A DNA stretch of 64,000 nt from an uncultured Clostridia bacterium (GCA_947631235.1 CANRKO010000003.1:69193-133192); one strand, 5' to 3'. Shown: positions 45,346 to 56,242, numbered from the stretch's first letter. Program-made: numbers and translations. Notes: a model not told the origin generated them from the sequence alone.

Positions 45346-46791
45346 TCAAATTTTGACAAGCTCGATACTGTTTGAATACACTATCGCGAACGTGTTTTGC
45401 GATATGAGTATCAGCTTTTGAATATCCATTGCGGCGGTGTATTTTGTCAGCTTGCCGCCCGCCTTGCCGCAGAAAACATCGCGTCCTATATTGTAAAGAA
45501 CCGTATTTTCGTTTATATCCACAAAATCCGGCATACCGTCTGTTGTGACGCTCGTCAGTTCCTTGCCTTTTTTGTTGTACAAATTCAGTTTCGGAACGGA
45601 GTCGTCATATAGTGTGAGCGCAGTGTTGCCGCCGTCGTCAACGGCGGAATGGGTGAGGCGGAAATTCGTCAAATCGTTGTCGGATATGACGCCGCCCTTG
45701 TCGGAAAGCGCCGCGAGACGGTTGTCGCCGAACGCGGTAAGCGTATCGCCGTTAAAGCATAAATCGAATATAACGGTATTTTCGGCGTTCACCTGCGCAT
45801 AGCTTTGCTCCTCTTTTATGTTGAAAAACTGTATGACGCTCGTTGCCGTCGTTTCCGTATTCAGGAGCGACACGGCGACGTTCCGCGACGTGGGGGATAT
45901 GTCCGCGCTTATGACCGCACCGCTGCCCGACGCCCACGAATATATCTGTTCTCCGAACTTGTTGTACACCGATATACCGCCCTTGTACGCCGCCTTGCTT
46001 GTGATAAGCACCGCGTCGCCCGCCGACGAAACCTTGACCGCCGCTATACTGTCGGGGTCGTCGGCATCGTACAGCATCTTGCTGTCGCTGTACAGGCACA
46101 GCTTACCGCCGCCCTTTTCGGCAATCAATATATATCCGCCCCGTACTGAAACAAGCGGATCCACTATGAGTGTATTTTCGCTCCACACCGTGTTGCCGGA
46201 CGCGTCTATGTACATGAGATGATTTGACGAGGCGCAGACGATACCGTCCTTGTACGGCAGCACCTCCGAGCCGTACACGTCGTCGGACACGATCACACTT
46301 TCGCGGACATTCGTTTTGTAGTTTTCGTTTTGTGTGTTCTCCTCGCTAATGCCGCTGTCAGCCGTTTTCATCGTGAACACGCCGAATATTTTTGAAAAAT
46401 TATTCGCGAAATTCTTTTTGTACGTCGCCATTATTCCCGTGTCGGTACTCAAAAGAGCCGCTATACCCGTAAGCACGGCAAGAATAATCGCGGCTGCGAC
46501 GATTATCTTTATCTTCTTTTTACCGCCGCCGTTGTGGTTATCGTTGTGTTCGGTATAATCGTCGTACTCGGCGTAATCGTCATATTCTCCGATTTCGTCG
46601 GGCGGCGGTTCGCTGTCCGCGTCGTTTTCGGTATCGGCGTAATCTGCGTCGCCCGTATCGTCCTCGTCGGGGAGGGGAGAACCGTCAAAATCGTCCTCAT
46701 CGGGAATGTCGGGTGTATTATCATCGGTATTTTCGGCATACGTAATGAGGTCGTCAATAGGACTTCCGTTTGCCTTGTCGTCATTCATCAT
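45346..46791 (-). CDS. DUF5711-like membrane-anchored beta-propeller protein
   Basis: Acidic N-terminus, one TM, then repeated blades (YKTNVRESVIVSDDVYGSEVLPYKDGIVCASSNHLMYIDASGNTVWSEN). Confidence 0.65.
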   Translation of the reverse strand: MMNDDKANGSPIDDLITYAENTDDNTPDIPDEDDFDGSPLPDEDDTGDADYADTENDADSEPPPDEIGEYDDYAEYDDYTEHNDNHNGGGKKKIKIIVAAAIILAVLTGIAALLSTDTGIMATYKKNFANNFSKIFGVFTMKTADSGISEENTQNENYKTNVRESVIVSDDVYGSEVLPYKDGIVCASSNHLMYIDASGNTVWSENTLIVDPLVSVRGGYILIAEKGGGKLCLYSDSKMLYDADDPDSIAAVKVSSAGDAVLITSKAAYKGGISVYNKFGEQIYSWASGSGAVISADISPTSRNVAVSLLNTETTATSVIQFFNIKEEQSYAQVNAENTVIFDLCFNGDTLTAFGDNRLAALSDKGGVISDNDLTNFRLTHSAVDDGGNTALTLYDDSVPKLNLYNKKGKELTSVTTDGMPDFVDINENTVLYNIGRDVFCGKAGGKLTKYTAAMDIQKLILISQNTFAIVYSNSIELVKI

Positions 46792-47518
46792 AATACACCT
46801 CCTTTAAGCACAATCCCTCCGCCGGAGCGGTAATACCCGCTCTTTCACGGTCGTGTGACGCTATTATACCGGTCATGTCGGCGGGATTTATCTTTCCGCC
46901 GCCGACTGATACGAGCGTGCCTGTGATTATCCTCACCATATTATACAAAAAACCGTTTCCGTGTATGTCTACGGTTATTATATCACCGTTGCGCACCACG
47001 TCAAGCGAATATATTGTTCTTACGGTCGTTTTGACCGAAAAACCGCTGGACGCAAACCCTATAAAATCATGCTCGCCCAAAAACGCCGTTGCCGCCTCGC
47101 GCATTTTCCCGACATCGAGCGGGTACCTGTAATGCCACGCGTAACGCCTCATTACCGCGTCGGGGAACTCTCTGTTTAATATTCTGTACACATACCGCTT
47201 TGATTTTGCGCTTTTGTTCGCGTGAAAATCACCGCTCACTTGCGCCGCGCCGAAACACACTATATCGCTCGGCAGTACGGAGTTTAAGGCGTACGGGTAC
47301 TTGTCGGGCGGTATGTTTGCGCCCGTGCGGAAATTGCAGACGTAATTTTCCGCGTGAACTCCCGCGTCGGTACGTCCGCAGCCGATGAGCGCGACCGTTT
47401 CGCCCGTGATTTTTTCCAGTGCGCGCGCCACCGTTTCCTGCACAGTCGGCGCGTTTTTCTGTATCTGCCAGCCGTGATATTCCGTGCCGTCGTATTGTAA
47501 ATTCAATTTAATGTTCAT
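46781..47518 (-). CDS. truA: tRNA pseudouridine(38-40) synthase
   Basis: MNIKLNLQYDGTEYHGWQIQKNAPTVQETVARALEKITGETVALIGCGRTDAGVHAENYVCNF. Confidence 0.97.
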   Translation of the reverse strand: MNIKLNLQYDGTEYHGWQIQKNAPTVQETVARALEKITGETVALIGCGRTDAGVHAENYVCNFRTGANIPPDKYPYALNSVLPSDIVCFGAAQVSGDFHANKSAKSKRYVYRILNREFPDAVMRRYAWHYRYPLDVGKMREAATAFLGEHDFIGFASSGFSVKTTVRTIYSLDVVRNGDIITVDIHGNGFLYNMVRIITGTLVSVGGGKINPADMTGIIASHDRERAGITAPAEGLCLKEVYYDE

Positions 47519-47564
47519 TTTATCACACATACGCTTTAATTTCAATCGGTTTTTTAAGGTAAGA

Positions 47565-48392
47565 TTATATTTTAAGGGCGTATTCAAGAACCGCCAGAAT
47601 GCCGCAGCACAGCAGAAATACAGCTATTGCCGCCGCGTCGAGCTTTTTCATACGCGTTTCCTTCATTCTTGTTCGCTTGCCGCCGCCGTTGTAGCAGCGC
47701 GCTTCCATAGCCGTCGCAAGCTCGTCGGCGCGCCTGAACGCGCTCACGAAAAGCGGTACGAGTATGGGTACCATAGCTTTTGCGCGTCTCAAAATATTAC
47801 CCGTCTCAAAATCCGCGCCGCGCGCCGTCTGCGCCTTGATGATTTTGTCCGTTTCCTCCGCGAGCGTCGGTATAAAGCGTATCGCTATCGTCATCATCAT
47901 CGCTATCTCATACGACGGCACCTTCAGCGGACGCAATGGTTTAAGCAGCTTTTCAATACCGTCCGTAAGCTGCAGCGGCGAGGTCGTGAGCGTTAGCAGC
48001 GACGCGCCGACGATAAGGAACAAAAGCCGTACTGTCATTGTCGCCGCGAGAACGATACCCTCGCGCGATATGTTTATCGAGAACGCCCACAGCGGTATCG
48101 AAAACACCGTTTCACCCTGCGTCATAAACAGGTTTATAAGCGCGGTGAATATCAAAATCCACAGCATGGGGCGTATACCCTTCAGTATTATCTTGACGCT
48201 TACGCCGCTAATAAGAATAAGCGCGGCGGTAAACACGAAAAACGCGGCGTAGGAAAGCGGCTTGTGCAAAAAGAACAGCACTACTATATACGCTATCGTG
48301 AGTATTATCTTAAGCGCCGGATACATTTTGTGCAGCGGCGACGAGCCGGGTATGTATTGCCCTATCGTAATATCCTTAAACATCGCCGTCAC
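47565..48392 (-). CDS. ecfT: ECF transporter transmembrane protein EcfT (start possibly 48383)
   Basis: [75 protein letters not shown]; next to two ECF ATPases. Confidence 0.95.
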   Translation of the reverse strand: MTAMFKDITIGQYIPGSSPLHKMYPALKIILTIAYIVVLFFLHKPLSYAAFFVFTAALILISGVSVKIILKGIRPMLWILIFTALINLFMTQGETVFSIPLWAFSINISREGIVLAATMTVRLLFLIVGASLLTLTTSPLQLTDGIEKLLKPLRPLKVPSYEIAMMMTIAIRFIPTLAEETDKIIKAQTARGADFETGNILRRAKAMVPILVPLFVSAFRRADELATAMEARCYNGGGKRTRMKETRMKKLDAAAIAVFLLCCGILAVLEYALKI

Positions 48393-49239
48393 CGCCCTTC
48401 ACAAGACCGGCAATCGCTTTCGCGGCGTAATCCACCGTGTATATATGCTCCGGCAGCTTTATGCCCGCACTTCTCAGCCTGTCGGTCAAAAGCGTTATCT
48501 GCGGCACGTTGAGACCTATTTCCTGCAGTCTCTCCGCGTGCGTGAACGCCTCCGCGACGGAGCAGTGCATTTCCACGCCGCCGTCGTTCATCACGATGAC
48601 GTTTTCAGCCGTTTTCGCCACGTCCTCCATCGAGTGCGACACGAATATGATTATCATGTCGGAGCGCATTTTGTGGAGCGTTTTTATTATGCCGAGTATG
48701 TCGTCTCTGCCCTTCGGGTCGAGACCCGCTGTCGGCTCGTCGAGTATCAGCACTTTCGGGTTCATCGCGAGAACGCCCGCGATTGCCGCGCGGCGTTTCT
48801 GTCCGCCCGAAAGGTCGAACGGCGAGCGGTCGAGGTGCTTTTCTTTAAGTCCCACAACTCTCGCGCTCTCTCTTACGCGCTCGTCGATTTCTTTTTCATC
48901 AAGCCCCATATTTTTAGGACCGAACGCTATGTCCTTGTACACGGTGTCCTCGAAAAGCTGATGCTCGGGGTACTGGAACACAAGCCCCACCTTGCGGTGA
49001 ACCGCCCGAAGATCCGCGCCTTTAGCCGTTATATCCTCGCCGTCTATGAGTATTCTGCCGCTCGTGGGCTTTAACAGCGCGCACATAAGCTGTATGAGCG
49101 TCGATTTGCCGCTGCCCGTGTGACCGATTACGGCGGTGAGCGAGCCGTCCTCTATTTCAAGGCTCGCGCCTTTGAGCGCGGCGCTCTCAAACGGCGTGGA
49201 CGGCTGGTACACGTAGCTGACGTTTTCCGTTTTAATCAC
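48376..49239 (-). CDS. ecfA2: ECF transporter ATPase EcfA2 (GTG start at 49239; ORF extends to 49275)
   Basis: [73 protein letters not shown]. Confidence 0.94.
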   Translation of the reverse strand: MIKTENVSYVYQPSTPFESAALKGASLEIEDGSLTAVIGHTGSGKSTLIQLMCALLKPTSGRILIDGEDITAKGADLRAVHRKVGLVFQYPEHQLFEDTVYKDIAFGPKNMGLDEKEIDERVRESARVVGLKEKHLDRSPFDLSGGQKRRAAIAGVLAMNPKVLILDEPTAGLDPKGRDDILGIIKTLHKMRSDMIIIFVSHSMEDVAKTAENVIVMNDGGVEMHCSVAEAFTHAERLQEIGLNVPQITLLTDRLRSAGIKLPEHIYTVDYAAKAIAGLVKGGDGDV

Positions 49240-50071
49240 GCGTCTCACCCCCAAGCGCGGAAACGAGCGCGTCAAACGCCTCGTCTACCGTGAGAGTGTC
49301 GCGCGGTATGTTTACGCCGAGCGCGCGGAGTTCGTGCGCGAGCAGCGTAACCTGCGGAACGTCAAGCCCGAGCGACTTCATTTTTTCCACTTCCGAAAAG
49401 ACCTCTCTCGGCGTGCCGTCGGTCACGATTTTACCGTCGTCTATGACGATAACCCTGTCCGCCTCGGCTGCCTCGTCCATGTAGTGTGTTATAAGCACGA
49501 CCGTTATACCCTGCTCCTTGTTTAGACGCTTAACGGTACGCATAACTTCTTTTCTGCCCATCGGGTCGAGCATAGCTGTCGGCTCGTCGAGTATGAGTAT
49601 TTCGGGGTTCATAGCCAGCACCGACGCTATCGCGACGCGCTGTTTCTGACCGCCCGACAGCTTTGACGGCGCACTTTGCGCGTACTTCGTCATGCCGACC
49701 GCACTAAGACACTCGTCCACACGTGCGCGTATTTCCTTCGGTTCTACGCCGAGATTTTCGGGCGCGAACGCGACCTCGTCCTCAACGACCGCCGCGACCA
49801 TCTGATTGTCGGGGTTCTGGAACACCATACCCGCGCTGCGCCGTATATCGAACACGCGTTTTTCGTCGGACGTGTCGATACCGTTCACGTACGCCTTGCC
49901 GCCCGACGGCAGGAGTATGGCGTTAAACATCTTCGCAAGCGTCGATTTGCCGCTGCCGTTGTGACCGAGAACTGCCGTGAACGAGCCTTTTTCTATATTC
50001 AGATTTATATTTGACAATACCTCGTCCGCGCTGTCTTCATACGCAAAGACAAGGTTTTCTGTTTTTATCAT
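49232..50071 (-). CDS. ecfA1: ECF transporter ATPase EcfA1
   Basis: [73 protein letters not shown]. Confidence 0.94.
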   Translation of the reverse strand: MIKTENLVFAYEDSADEVLSNINLNIEKGSFTAVLGHNGSGKSTLAKMFNAILLPSGGKAYVNGIDTSDEKRVFDIRRSAGMVFQNPDNQMVAAVVEDEVAFAPENLGVEPKEIRARVDECLSAVGMTKYAQSAPSKLSGGQKQRVAIASVLAMNPEILILDEPTAMLDPMGRKEVMRTVKRLNKEQGITVVLITHYMDEAAEADRVIVIDDGKIVTDGTPREVFSEVEKMKSLGLDVPQVTLLAHELRALGVNIPRDTLTVDEAFDALVSALGGETRD

Positions 50072-50085
50072 ATTACTTCACAATC

Positions 50086-51408
50086 CTATGAATTTTTCCA
50101 TTCAAGAATTTTTTCGAGGCGTTCGCCTATTTTCTGCTCGCGCCCCTGATTTGTCGGGCGGTAGTAACGCTTGCCCGCGAGCGAGTCGGGCAGACACTGC
50201 ATTTTTGTAAGCTTTTCCTCGGTGTCGTGCGCGTATTGGTAGCCCTTTCCGTAGTCAAGTTCCTTCATAAGCTTTGTCGGCGCGTTGCGTATCTGCAGCG
50301 GCACAGGTTCGGCGGGGGAGTCGTGAATGTCGCGTTTCGCCGCGCCGACAGCCATGTAAACCGCGTTCGATTTCGGGGCCATCGACAGGTACACCACAGC
50401 ATGCGCCAGATGTACGTCGCACTCCGGCATACCGAGAAAATGACACGCCTGATACGCAGCGACGGCTATAAGGAGCGCGTTGCTGTCCGCAAGCCCGACG
50501 TCCTCGCTCGCGAAACGCACGAGCCGCCGCGCAATGTAAAGCGGCTCCTCGCCGCCGTCAAGCATACGGCAGAGCCAGTACACCGCTGCGTCGGGGTCGC
50601 TGTTGCGCATTGACTTATGGAGCGCGGAAATCAAATTGTAATGCTCTTCGCCCGTCTTGTCGTAGAGGAGCGAGCGTCGGTTCATGCACTGCGCGAGTGT
50701 CTCGTCGTCGACAGTAACGCCGTCCTCCGTCATTTTGCCGTTAAATACAGCCATTTCAATCGTATTGAGAGCCGTGCGTGCGTCGCCGTTCGCGAACCGC
50801 GCAATAAGCGCAAGCTGCTCGTCGTCAACCTTTACATTCATGTTGCCGAGACCTTTTTCGCTCGTCACGGCTCGGCGGAGCATTTCAACCAAATCATCCT
50901 CTTCGAGCGCCTTTAAGATGAACACCTTGCAGCGCGACAAAAGAGCCGAGTTGATCTCAAACGACGGGTTTTCGGTCGTCGCTCCGACGAGTATGATACT
51001 GCCCTTCTCGACATACGGCAGAAACGCGTCCTGCTGCGCCTTGTTGAAACGGTGTATCTCGTCGGTAAACAGGAGCGTGCGTATACCCATTTTCCGCGCG
51101 TTTTCGGCGCGGTTCATAATGTCTTTAAGCTCCTTGACGCCGCTTGACGTCGCGCTGACCTCGACGAAGTCAGCCTTTGTCTGCTTTGCGATTATCCGCG
51201 CAAGCGTCGTTTTTCCGACGCCCGGAGGTCCCCAGAAAATCATTGAGGATATATTGTCGTTCTCAATCATCTGACGGAGGATTTTACCCTTGCCGACAAG
51301 ATGCTTTTGACCGACGTACTCGTCGAGCGTTTCCGGTCTCAGGCGGCTCGCAAGCGGCGCGCCCGTTTCGCGGTCGTCAAACATGTTAATCTGTTCCATA
51401 CCTCGCAC
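50086..51408 (-). CDS. rarA: Replication-associated recombination protein RarA/MgsA (AAA+)
   Basis: PLASRLRPETLDEYVGQKHLVGKGKILRQMIENDNISSMIFWGPPGVGKTTLARIIAKQT; TDEIHRFNKAQQDAFLPYVEKGSIILVGATTENPSFEINSALLSRC. Confidence 0.96.
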   Translation of the reverse strand: MRGMEQINMFDDRETGAPLASRLRPETLDEYVGQKHLVGKGKILRQMIENDNISSMIFWGPPGVGKTTLARIIAKQTKADFVEVSATSSGVKELKDIMNRAENARKMGIRTLLFTDEIHRFNKAQQDAFLPYVEKGSIILVGATTENPSFEINSALLSRCKVFILKALEEDDLVEMLRRAVTSEKGLGNMNVKVDDEQLALIARFANGDARTALNTIEMAVFNGKMTEDGVTVDDETLAQCMNRRSLLYDKTGEEHYNLISALHKSMRNSDPDAAVYWLCRMLDGGEEPLYIARRLVRFASEDVGLADSNALLIAVAAYQACHFLGMPECDVHLAHAVVYLSMAPKSNAVYMAVGAAKRDIHDSPAEPVPLQIRNAPTKLMKELDYGKGYQYAHDTEEKLTKMQCLPDSLAGKRYYRPTNQGREQKIGERLEKILEWKNS

Positions 51409-51412
51409 CTCT

Positions 51413-51449
51413 AAAAAGGCTGCCGGCGAATGTTACGCCGGAAGCCTGA
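51413..51449 (-). terminator. Terminator-like hairpin downstream of the TM/coiled-coil gene
   Basis: Minus strand AGGCTTCCGGCGTAACATTCGCCGGCAGCCTTTTT. Confidence 0.65.
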
Positions 51450-51454
51450 TTAAA

Positions 51455-52246
51455 TCATTCGTCCTTAAACGGGAAAATATCCCCGAGAATTTCCTTAGCC
51501 TTATTTTTAACGCTTTCGCCCATCGGCTTTATAACCTTGGTTTCGCCGAGGTCGTCGGATTTGTTCTCTGCGGAAACGGGTTCTTCGCGGCGGGGCTTGT
51601 AGTCCTTTTTGCTTGGCGTTTTAACGTCGTCAAAATCCTCTTCGAGCTCTTCGCGTATCGTGGGTCTCGCTGTGCGCGCGCGTTCCGTTTTCGGCTTTGA
51701 CTGCGCCTCTTCCCAGCGGCGGAAACGTTCCTCCTCCTCGGGAGACAACTCTTTTACCGTGTTCTTTTTCGTTTTTTCAGCCGCGATGATGTTTATGCCG
51801 AGACTTTCGTTGAGGTTTTCTATATCTATTTCCTGCTCCGCGATACCGTCTACGCTCTTTACGAATTTATCATCTATATCGCGTCTTAACGCGCGTATTT
51901 CCGCGCTTACGTGGTTATCCTTTTTTGCGAGGCGGTAGAAACGGTTGCCCACCCAAAAGCTGAACGCGCCGTTCGCGAGAAGGATAAGTATGAACCATAT
52001 GGCTGCGCCGCCTTTGGTAAGATATTTGCTGTTTGTAAATTCGGTCGTCTGCGCCGTCTGCGTCTGTATGGGCTGCTGCACGGGCGCGGCGGTTTCCGTT
52101 ACCTGCGCGTCGCTCTGACCCTCGTCCGTTTCGGGTTCCGCAAGCGCCATGGGAGCGATCGAGAACATCATAATACCTGCCGCAATCAATACCATAAGTT
52201 TCTTTTTCAAATTCATTTTCTTCACCATAAATCCTTTCTCACGCAA
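51455..52246 (-). CDS. Membrane protein with signal sequence, one TM and charged cytoplasmic-type tail (function unknown; start may be 52228)
   Basis: MVKKMNLKKKLMVLIAAGIMMFSIAPMALAEPETDEG...GGAAIWFILILLANGAFSFWVGNRFYRLAKKDN then coiled-coil/disordered tail; 5' end overlaps the stop of the upstream GAP1-like gene. Confidence 0.75.
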   Translation of the reverse strand: MREKGFMVKKMNLKKKLMVLIAAGIMMFSIAPMALAEPETDEGQSDAQVTETAAPVQQPIQTQTAQTTEFTNSKYLTKGGAAIWFILILLANGAFSFWVGNRFYRLAKKDNHVSAEIRALRRDIDDKFVKSVDGIAEQEIDIENLNESLGINIIAAEKTKKNTVKELSPEEEERFRRWEEAQSKPKTERARTARPTIREELEEDFDDVKTPSKKDYKPRREEPVSAENKSDDLGETKVIKPMGESVKNKAKEILGDIFPFKDE

Positions 52247-54380
52247 TATCGTTAAATATGTTCAGCATTTTCTTTTTTGCCGGAACGTTCGGGAGCGTAT
52301 TCCTGCTCGCGGTGTACACGCGTGTGTACGAGAGCAGCTTGTCCTCGTCGTTTCTGCTGCGGTAATAGCCTATCAAAAACCATTCCCAAAAGCTTGGCGG
52401 CATAGTTTTTGAGTTAACCATAATCTCGTGGTAATGCCCGGGTGATTCGATAATTTCAAGAGCAAGCTTGGGTATCATAAAGTTGTAACACGAACGCTGC
52501 GTTTTCCGCAGTTCCACAAGCAGCCCGCATACTGCCGCCGCGCTCTTTTCCGCCTCTATCTGATTGCCGTAAGTGCTTTTCCACCTGTATACCGCGTACA
52601 GCAGCCGTGAGACGAGGAGCGGAGCGTTGTTCGTGTAAATGTCGTTCATGACCTCCTCGCGCAAATCCGAATACGAGCCGCGCTGGTAAGGTATATACCC
52701 GACGCGACCGAACATACGCCGGATTTTTTGTATGTCCTTTTTTTGATTTTCCTCTGACTTCACGCTTTTTGTAATCTTTATCCCGTACTTGTCCCAGTTT
52801 TCGTCCTGATTGGAGCAAATAAACTTTGCACAGCTTTTTTTCAGCGCGTTGTCGTCGGTCGAAACGTCGAAGTACGCCACAAGTTCGGCGAGGTCGGCGT
52901 TTGTCCAGCCCTCGATATTCGCGAACGGGTTTACGTCGCTGCCGGTTATGACAATACGCGCCGCCGCCTCGGTAAACGTGCACAGATTTTCCTTTGAACC
53001 GAGCCATTCCTTCCAGGTGTCCGTACCCGACGTGTGTTTAATATCGGCGAACAGCCTTAATATATCAGCCGTGTTTTTCTCGGGCATGGTGCCGCGGTTC
53101 TGCCGCATAAGTTCCATGTATCTGTCCAAATGCCCTTTAACGATTGCCGCCATACTTTCGGACGACTCGCCGCCGAACGGATTTGTTTCTATGGTAACAT
53201 TTTCCCCCGTGCACAGCTTTTCAATGTATTGGTCTATGTATATTTCCGTAATTTTTTCTTTTTCGCTTTCAAAAAGCTCCATATTGTCGAACATTATTTT
53301 TGAAAGTTCGTACCGCACCGCAGCCATGTTGATGTCGTTTATCGCGGGGTAAAGTTCCATCGTCCGCAGCCTGAACGCCTCGTCGCCCGCCGTCTTTTTG
53401 AGACGGATAAGCTTGCCGGCTATGCCGCTTTTCGTGGTGTTTTCACACGTCGCCTGCCACGCGAGAAACTGCTGCGGCGAGGTAAATTTGTATTTGTCGT
53501 ATATTTCCCGAAGTTCCTTGACGGAAAATCGGAAAAGCATGGAGCGCGTGTCGCGCTCGAAACGCGTGTTTTCAACGTCTATGTAAATGCAGTTCTTACG
53601 GACGTCAATCGCCTGCTGCGTAATATTGTTCTGACCCTTGACCGTTCCGTGGAACACGATTTGTTTCTGCTTGTCGGAGGGGAGATACACGTTGTACGTG
53701 GAAATACCGAGGTTTTCCGAACAGTCGCGCGGCAAGAGCCATTTGAGCGCGAGCAGGTACATACGCGTAAGTTCCGGCTCGTTTGTCGCGATACAGAGAT
53801 TTTTAATGTCGTTCGACATGAGTACCTGCATCGCCTTGTCGAGAATATATGTAAGTTCGTTTTTGTGTCCGTCTATAAACTCCGTGACCGTTTCTTCAAG
53901 ACCTTCGGTGGGTTTAATATCGTCGAGAGGTTTTAAGTAATGCACGATCTGTCCCGACAAATCCTTTTCGGTGAGATGTGTGCGGTACTTGGGATGGCTG
54001 CAATACTTTTCCGGCATGAAGTCGTCGCCGACGTCGTCAAAGACAAACGCGTGCGCGAATACGTTCCCCGGCTGACCTTCGAAGTCGTAGCCCGCGTAGG
54101 AAATCTGTATCGCGGCGTATCTGCCGTCAGACAGTCTAATCGTCCGAAAAATCTTCGGGAACATTTCCGGCACGGCGGGGTCGCACGGAGTGTTGCCGTA
54201 TATGACGCCGTTGTTTTTCGGCAGACGGTAGGTGGCGAAACGTATTATTTCGTCGATATTGCGCTTTGTAATTCCCTGCGTACAGGAAAACACCCGAAGT
54301 CCCGACTGGTTTGCAAGACCTATTTCAGCGTCGGACAGGCTGCATTTTACCGAGGTATATATCATCTGGTATACCTTCAT
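52239..54380 (-). CDS. GTPase-associated protein 1 (GAP1-N2)-like large protein
   Basis: N-terminus MKVYQMIYTSVKCSLSDAEIGLANQSGLRVFSCTQGIT...IQISYAGYDFEGQPGNVFAHAFVFD resembles GAP1-N; remainder helical with no recognised catalytic motif. Confidence 0.6.
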   Translation of the reverse strand: MKVYQMIYTSVKCSLSDAEIGLANQSGLRVFSCTQGITKRNIDEIIRFATYRLPKNNGVIYGNTPCDPAVPEMFPKIFRTIRLSDGRYAAIQISYAGYDFEGQPGNVFAHAFVFDDVGDDFMPEKYCSHPKYRTHLTEKDLSGQIVHYLKPLDDIKPTEGLEETVTEFIDGHKNELTYILDKAMQVLMSNDIKNLCIATNEPELTRMYLLALKWLLPRDCSENLGISTYNVYLPSDKQKQIVFHGTVKGQNNITQQAIDVRKNCIYIDVENTRFERDTRSMLFRFSVKELREIYDKYKFTSPQQFLAWQATCENTTKSGIAGKLIRLKKTAGDEAFRLRTMELYPAINDINMAAVRYELSKIMFDNMELFESEKEKITEIYIDQYIEKLCTGENVTIETNPFGGESSESMAAIVKGHLDRYMELMRQNRGTMPEKNTADILRLFADIKHTSGTDTWKEWLGSKENLCTFTEAAARIVITGSDVNPFANIEGWTNADLAELVAYFDVSTDDNALKKSCAKFICSNQDENWDKYGIKITKSVKSEENQKKDIQKIRRMFGRVGYIPYQRGSYSDLREEVMNDIYTNNAPLLVSRLLYAVYRWKSTYGNQIEAEKSAAAVCGLLVELRKTQRSCYNFMIPKLALEIIESPGHYHEIMVNSKTMPPSFWEWFLIGYYRSRNDEDKLLSYTRVYTASRNTLPNVPAKKKMLNIFNDIA

Positions 54381-54412
54381 TTGTTTACCATCCCTTTCTG
54401 TGTTTTATGCGC

Positions 54413-56242
54413 TTAGTCCAATTCCTTGATGCCCATGTACAGTTCGTAATATCTGCCCTTCTTTTCGAGCAACTCCTCATGTGAGCCGCGCTCTATGATC
54501 TCGCCGTTTTCAAGCACCATTATCGCGTCGGCGTTGCGTATCGTGGACAGGCGGTGCGCTATGACGAACGTTGTTCTGTTCTCCATAAGCGCGTCCATAG
54601 CCTTATTTATCTTCTGCTCCGTGCGCGTATCGACCGACGAGGTAGCCTCGTCGAGAACGAGTATCGGCGCTTTTGAAAGAGCCGCGCGGGCTATGTTTAA
54701 AAGCTGTCTCTGACCCTGCGACAGATTTGAGCCGTCGCCGCGCAGCATGGTGTCGTAATCGTCCGTCATGTTGCGGATAAAGCTGTGCGCCGACGACGCC
54801 TGCGCAGCCATTCTAACCTCCGCGTCCGTAGCGTCAAGTCTGCCGTAACGGATATTTTCCATGATCGTGCCGGTAAACAAATGCGTGTCCTGCAAGACCA
54901 TGGCGATATTCTCGCGCAGGCTTTCCAGGCTTATATCGCGTATGTCGATACCGTCAATCGTGATTTTACCTTCCTGTATATCGTAAAACCTCGTCATAAG
55001 GTTTGTAATCGTCGTTTTGCCCGCGCCCGTTGAACCCACTAGCGCGATTTTCTGACCCGGATGCGCGTAGATTGATATATTTTTAAGTATCGTCTTGTCG
55101 GGGTTGTAGCCGAAGGTTACGTTTTCAAGCACAACGTCGCCCTTAACGTCTTTAAGCTCCAGTCTCTTGCCCTCGTCAAGCTCGGGCGCTTGATCCATAA
55201 CGTCAAACACTCTTTCCGCGCCCGCGAGCGCCGACATGACGTTTGTAAGCTGCTGTGACAGCTCGTTTATCGGACGCGAGAACTGACGCGAAAAGTTTAC
55301 GAACACGCCCAGACCGCCTATATCGAGCGACGCAAGCGGTATGCCGCCGCCCCACTGCGAGATAAACGCTATAACCGAGCCGACGCACGCGGTAAGCGTG
55401 TAGTTTACCTGACCCATCGCGTTCATGCACGGACCCATGATACCGCCTATGAACTGCGCCTTTGACTGCGCGGTGCGAAGGTTGTCGTTTAGGTGCGAGA
55501 AACTGTCAACGACCTCGTCCTCGTGGTTAAACACCTTGACGACCTTCTGACCCGTAACGATTTCCTCTATATATCCGTTCACCTTGCCGAGAGCGGACTG
55601 CTGCGCGCTGAAGTGCTTGTGCGACTTGTTCGCGATAGTCGTTCCGACAAGCGCCATAAGCGGAGAGAACAAAATCGTCACGAGCGCCAAAATCCAGTTT
55701 GTGTAAATCATAAGCGCGAGCGTGCCTATGAGCGTAATGCTGCCCGAAAAAATCTGTATAATCGTGGAGTTGAGCATTTCGCCTATAATATCTACGTCGT
55801 TTGTGAAACGGCTCATTATGTCGCCGGTCGTGTTTCTGTCGAAATACCGTACCGGCAGCTTTTGCAGTTTCATAAACAAATCGCTTCTTATCTTGTTCAG
55901 CGTACCCTGCGAAATGCCTATCATTATGCGCGACTGAATATAAGTCGCGGCAACGCCCAAAAAGTAGATAACAGCCATTATGACAAGGTTTACCGCAAGC
56001 TCCGCTATTCTTTCCTCCGCGCTTTTGGCGGTTATGAGGTTGTTTATTATCGGCTTTAACATATAAGTCGCCGAAAGCGTAGCCGCGCTTGAAATCATAA
56101 CGCACAGCACCGCGCCGCCGAGTTTGAGTTTCTGCGTTTTCAAATACTGCGCGATACGTTTAATAGTCGCTTTGGCGTTTTTCGGCTTTGACCTTTTGCC
56201 GAAACGCTTTTCCTGCGACTGTCTCGGTCCCATCGGAGGCAT
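54413..56242 (-). CDS. ABC exporter subunit, fused TM-NBD (heterodimer partner)
   Basis: KIALVGSTGAGKTTITNLMTRFYDIQEGKITIDGIDIRDIS; LSQGQRQLLNIARAALSKAPILVLDEATSSVDTRTEQKI. ORF extends to 56302; MPPMGPRQ start at 56242. Confidence 0.94.
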   Translation of the reverse strand: MPPMGPRQSQEKRFGKRSKPKNAKATIKRIAQYLKTQKLKLGGAVLCVMISSAATLSATYMLKPIINNLITAKSAEERIAELAVNLVIMAVIYFLGVAATYIQSRIMIGISQGTLNKIRSDLFMKLQKLPVRYFDRNTTGDIMSRFTNDVDIIGEMLNSTIIQIFSGSITLIGTLALMIYTNWILALVTILFSPLMALVGTTIANKSHKHFSAQQSALGKVNGYIEEIVTGQKVVKVFNHEDEVVDSFSHLNDNLRTAQSKAQFIGGIMGPCMNAMGQVNYTLTACVGSVIAFISQWGGGIPLASLDIGGLGVFVNFSRQFSRPINELSQQLTNVMSALAGAERVFDVMDQAPELDEGKRLELKDVKGDVVLENVTFGYNPDKTILKNISIYAHPGQKIALVGSTGAGKTTITNLMTRFYDIQEGKITIDGIDIRDISLESLRENIAMVLQDTHLFTGTIMENIRYGRLDATDAEVRMAAQASSAHSFIRNMTDDYDTMLRGDGSNLSQGQRQLLNIARAALSKAPILVLDEATSSVDTRTEQKINKAMDALMENRTTFVIAHRLSTIRNADAIMVLENGEIIERGSHEELLEKKGRYYELYMGIKELD

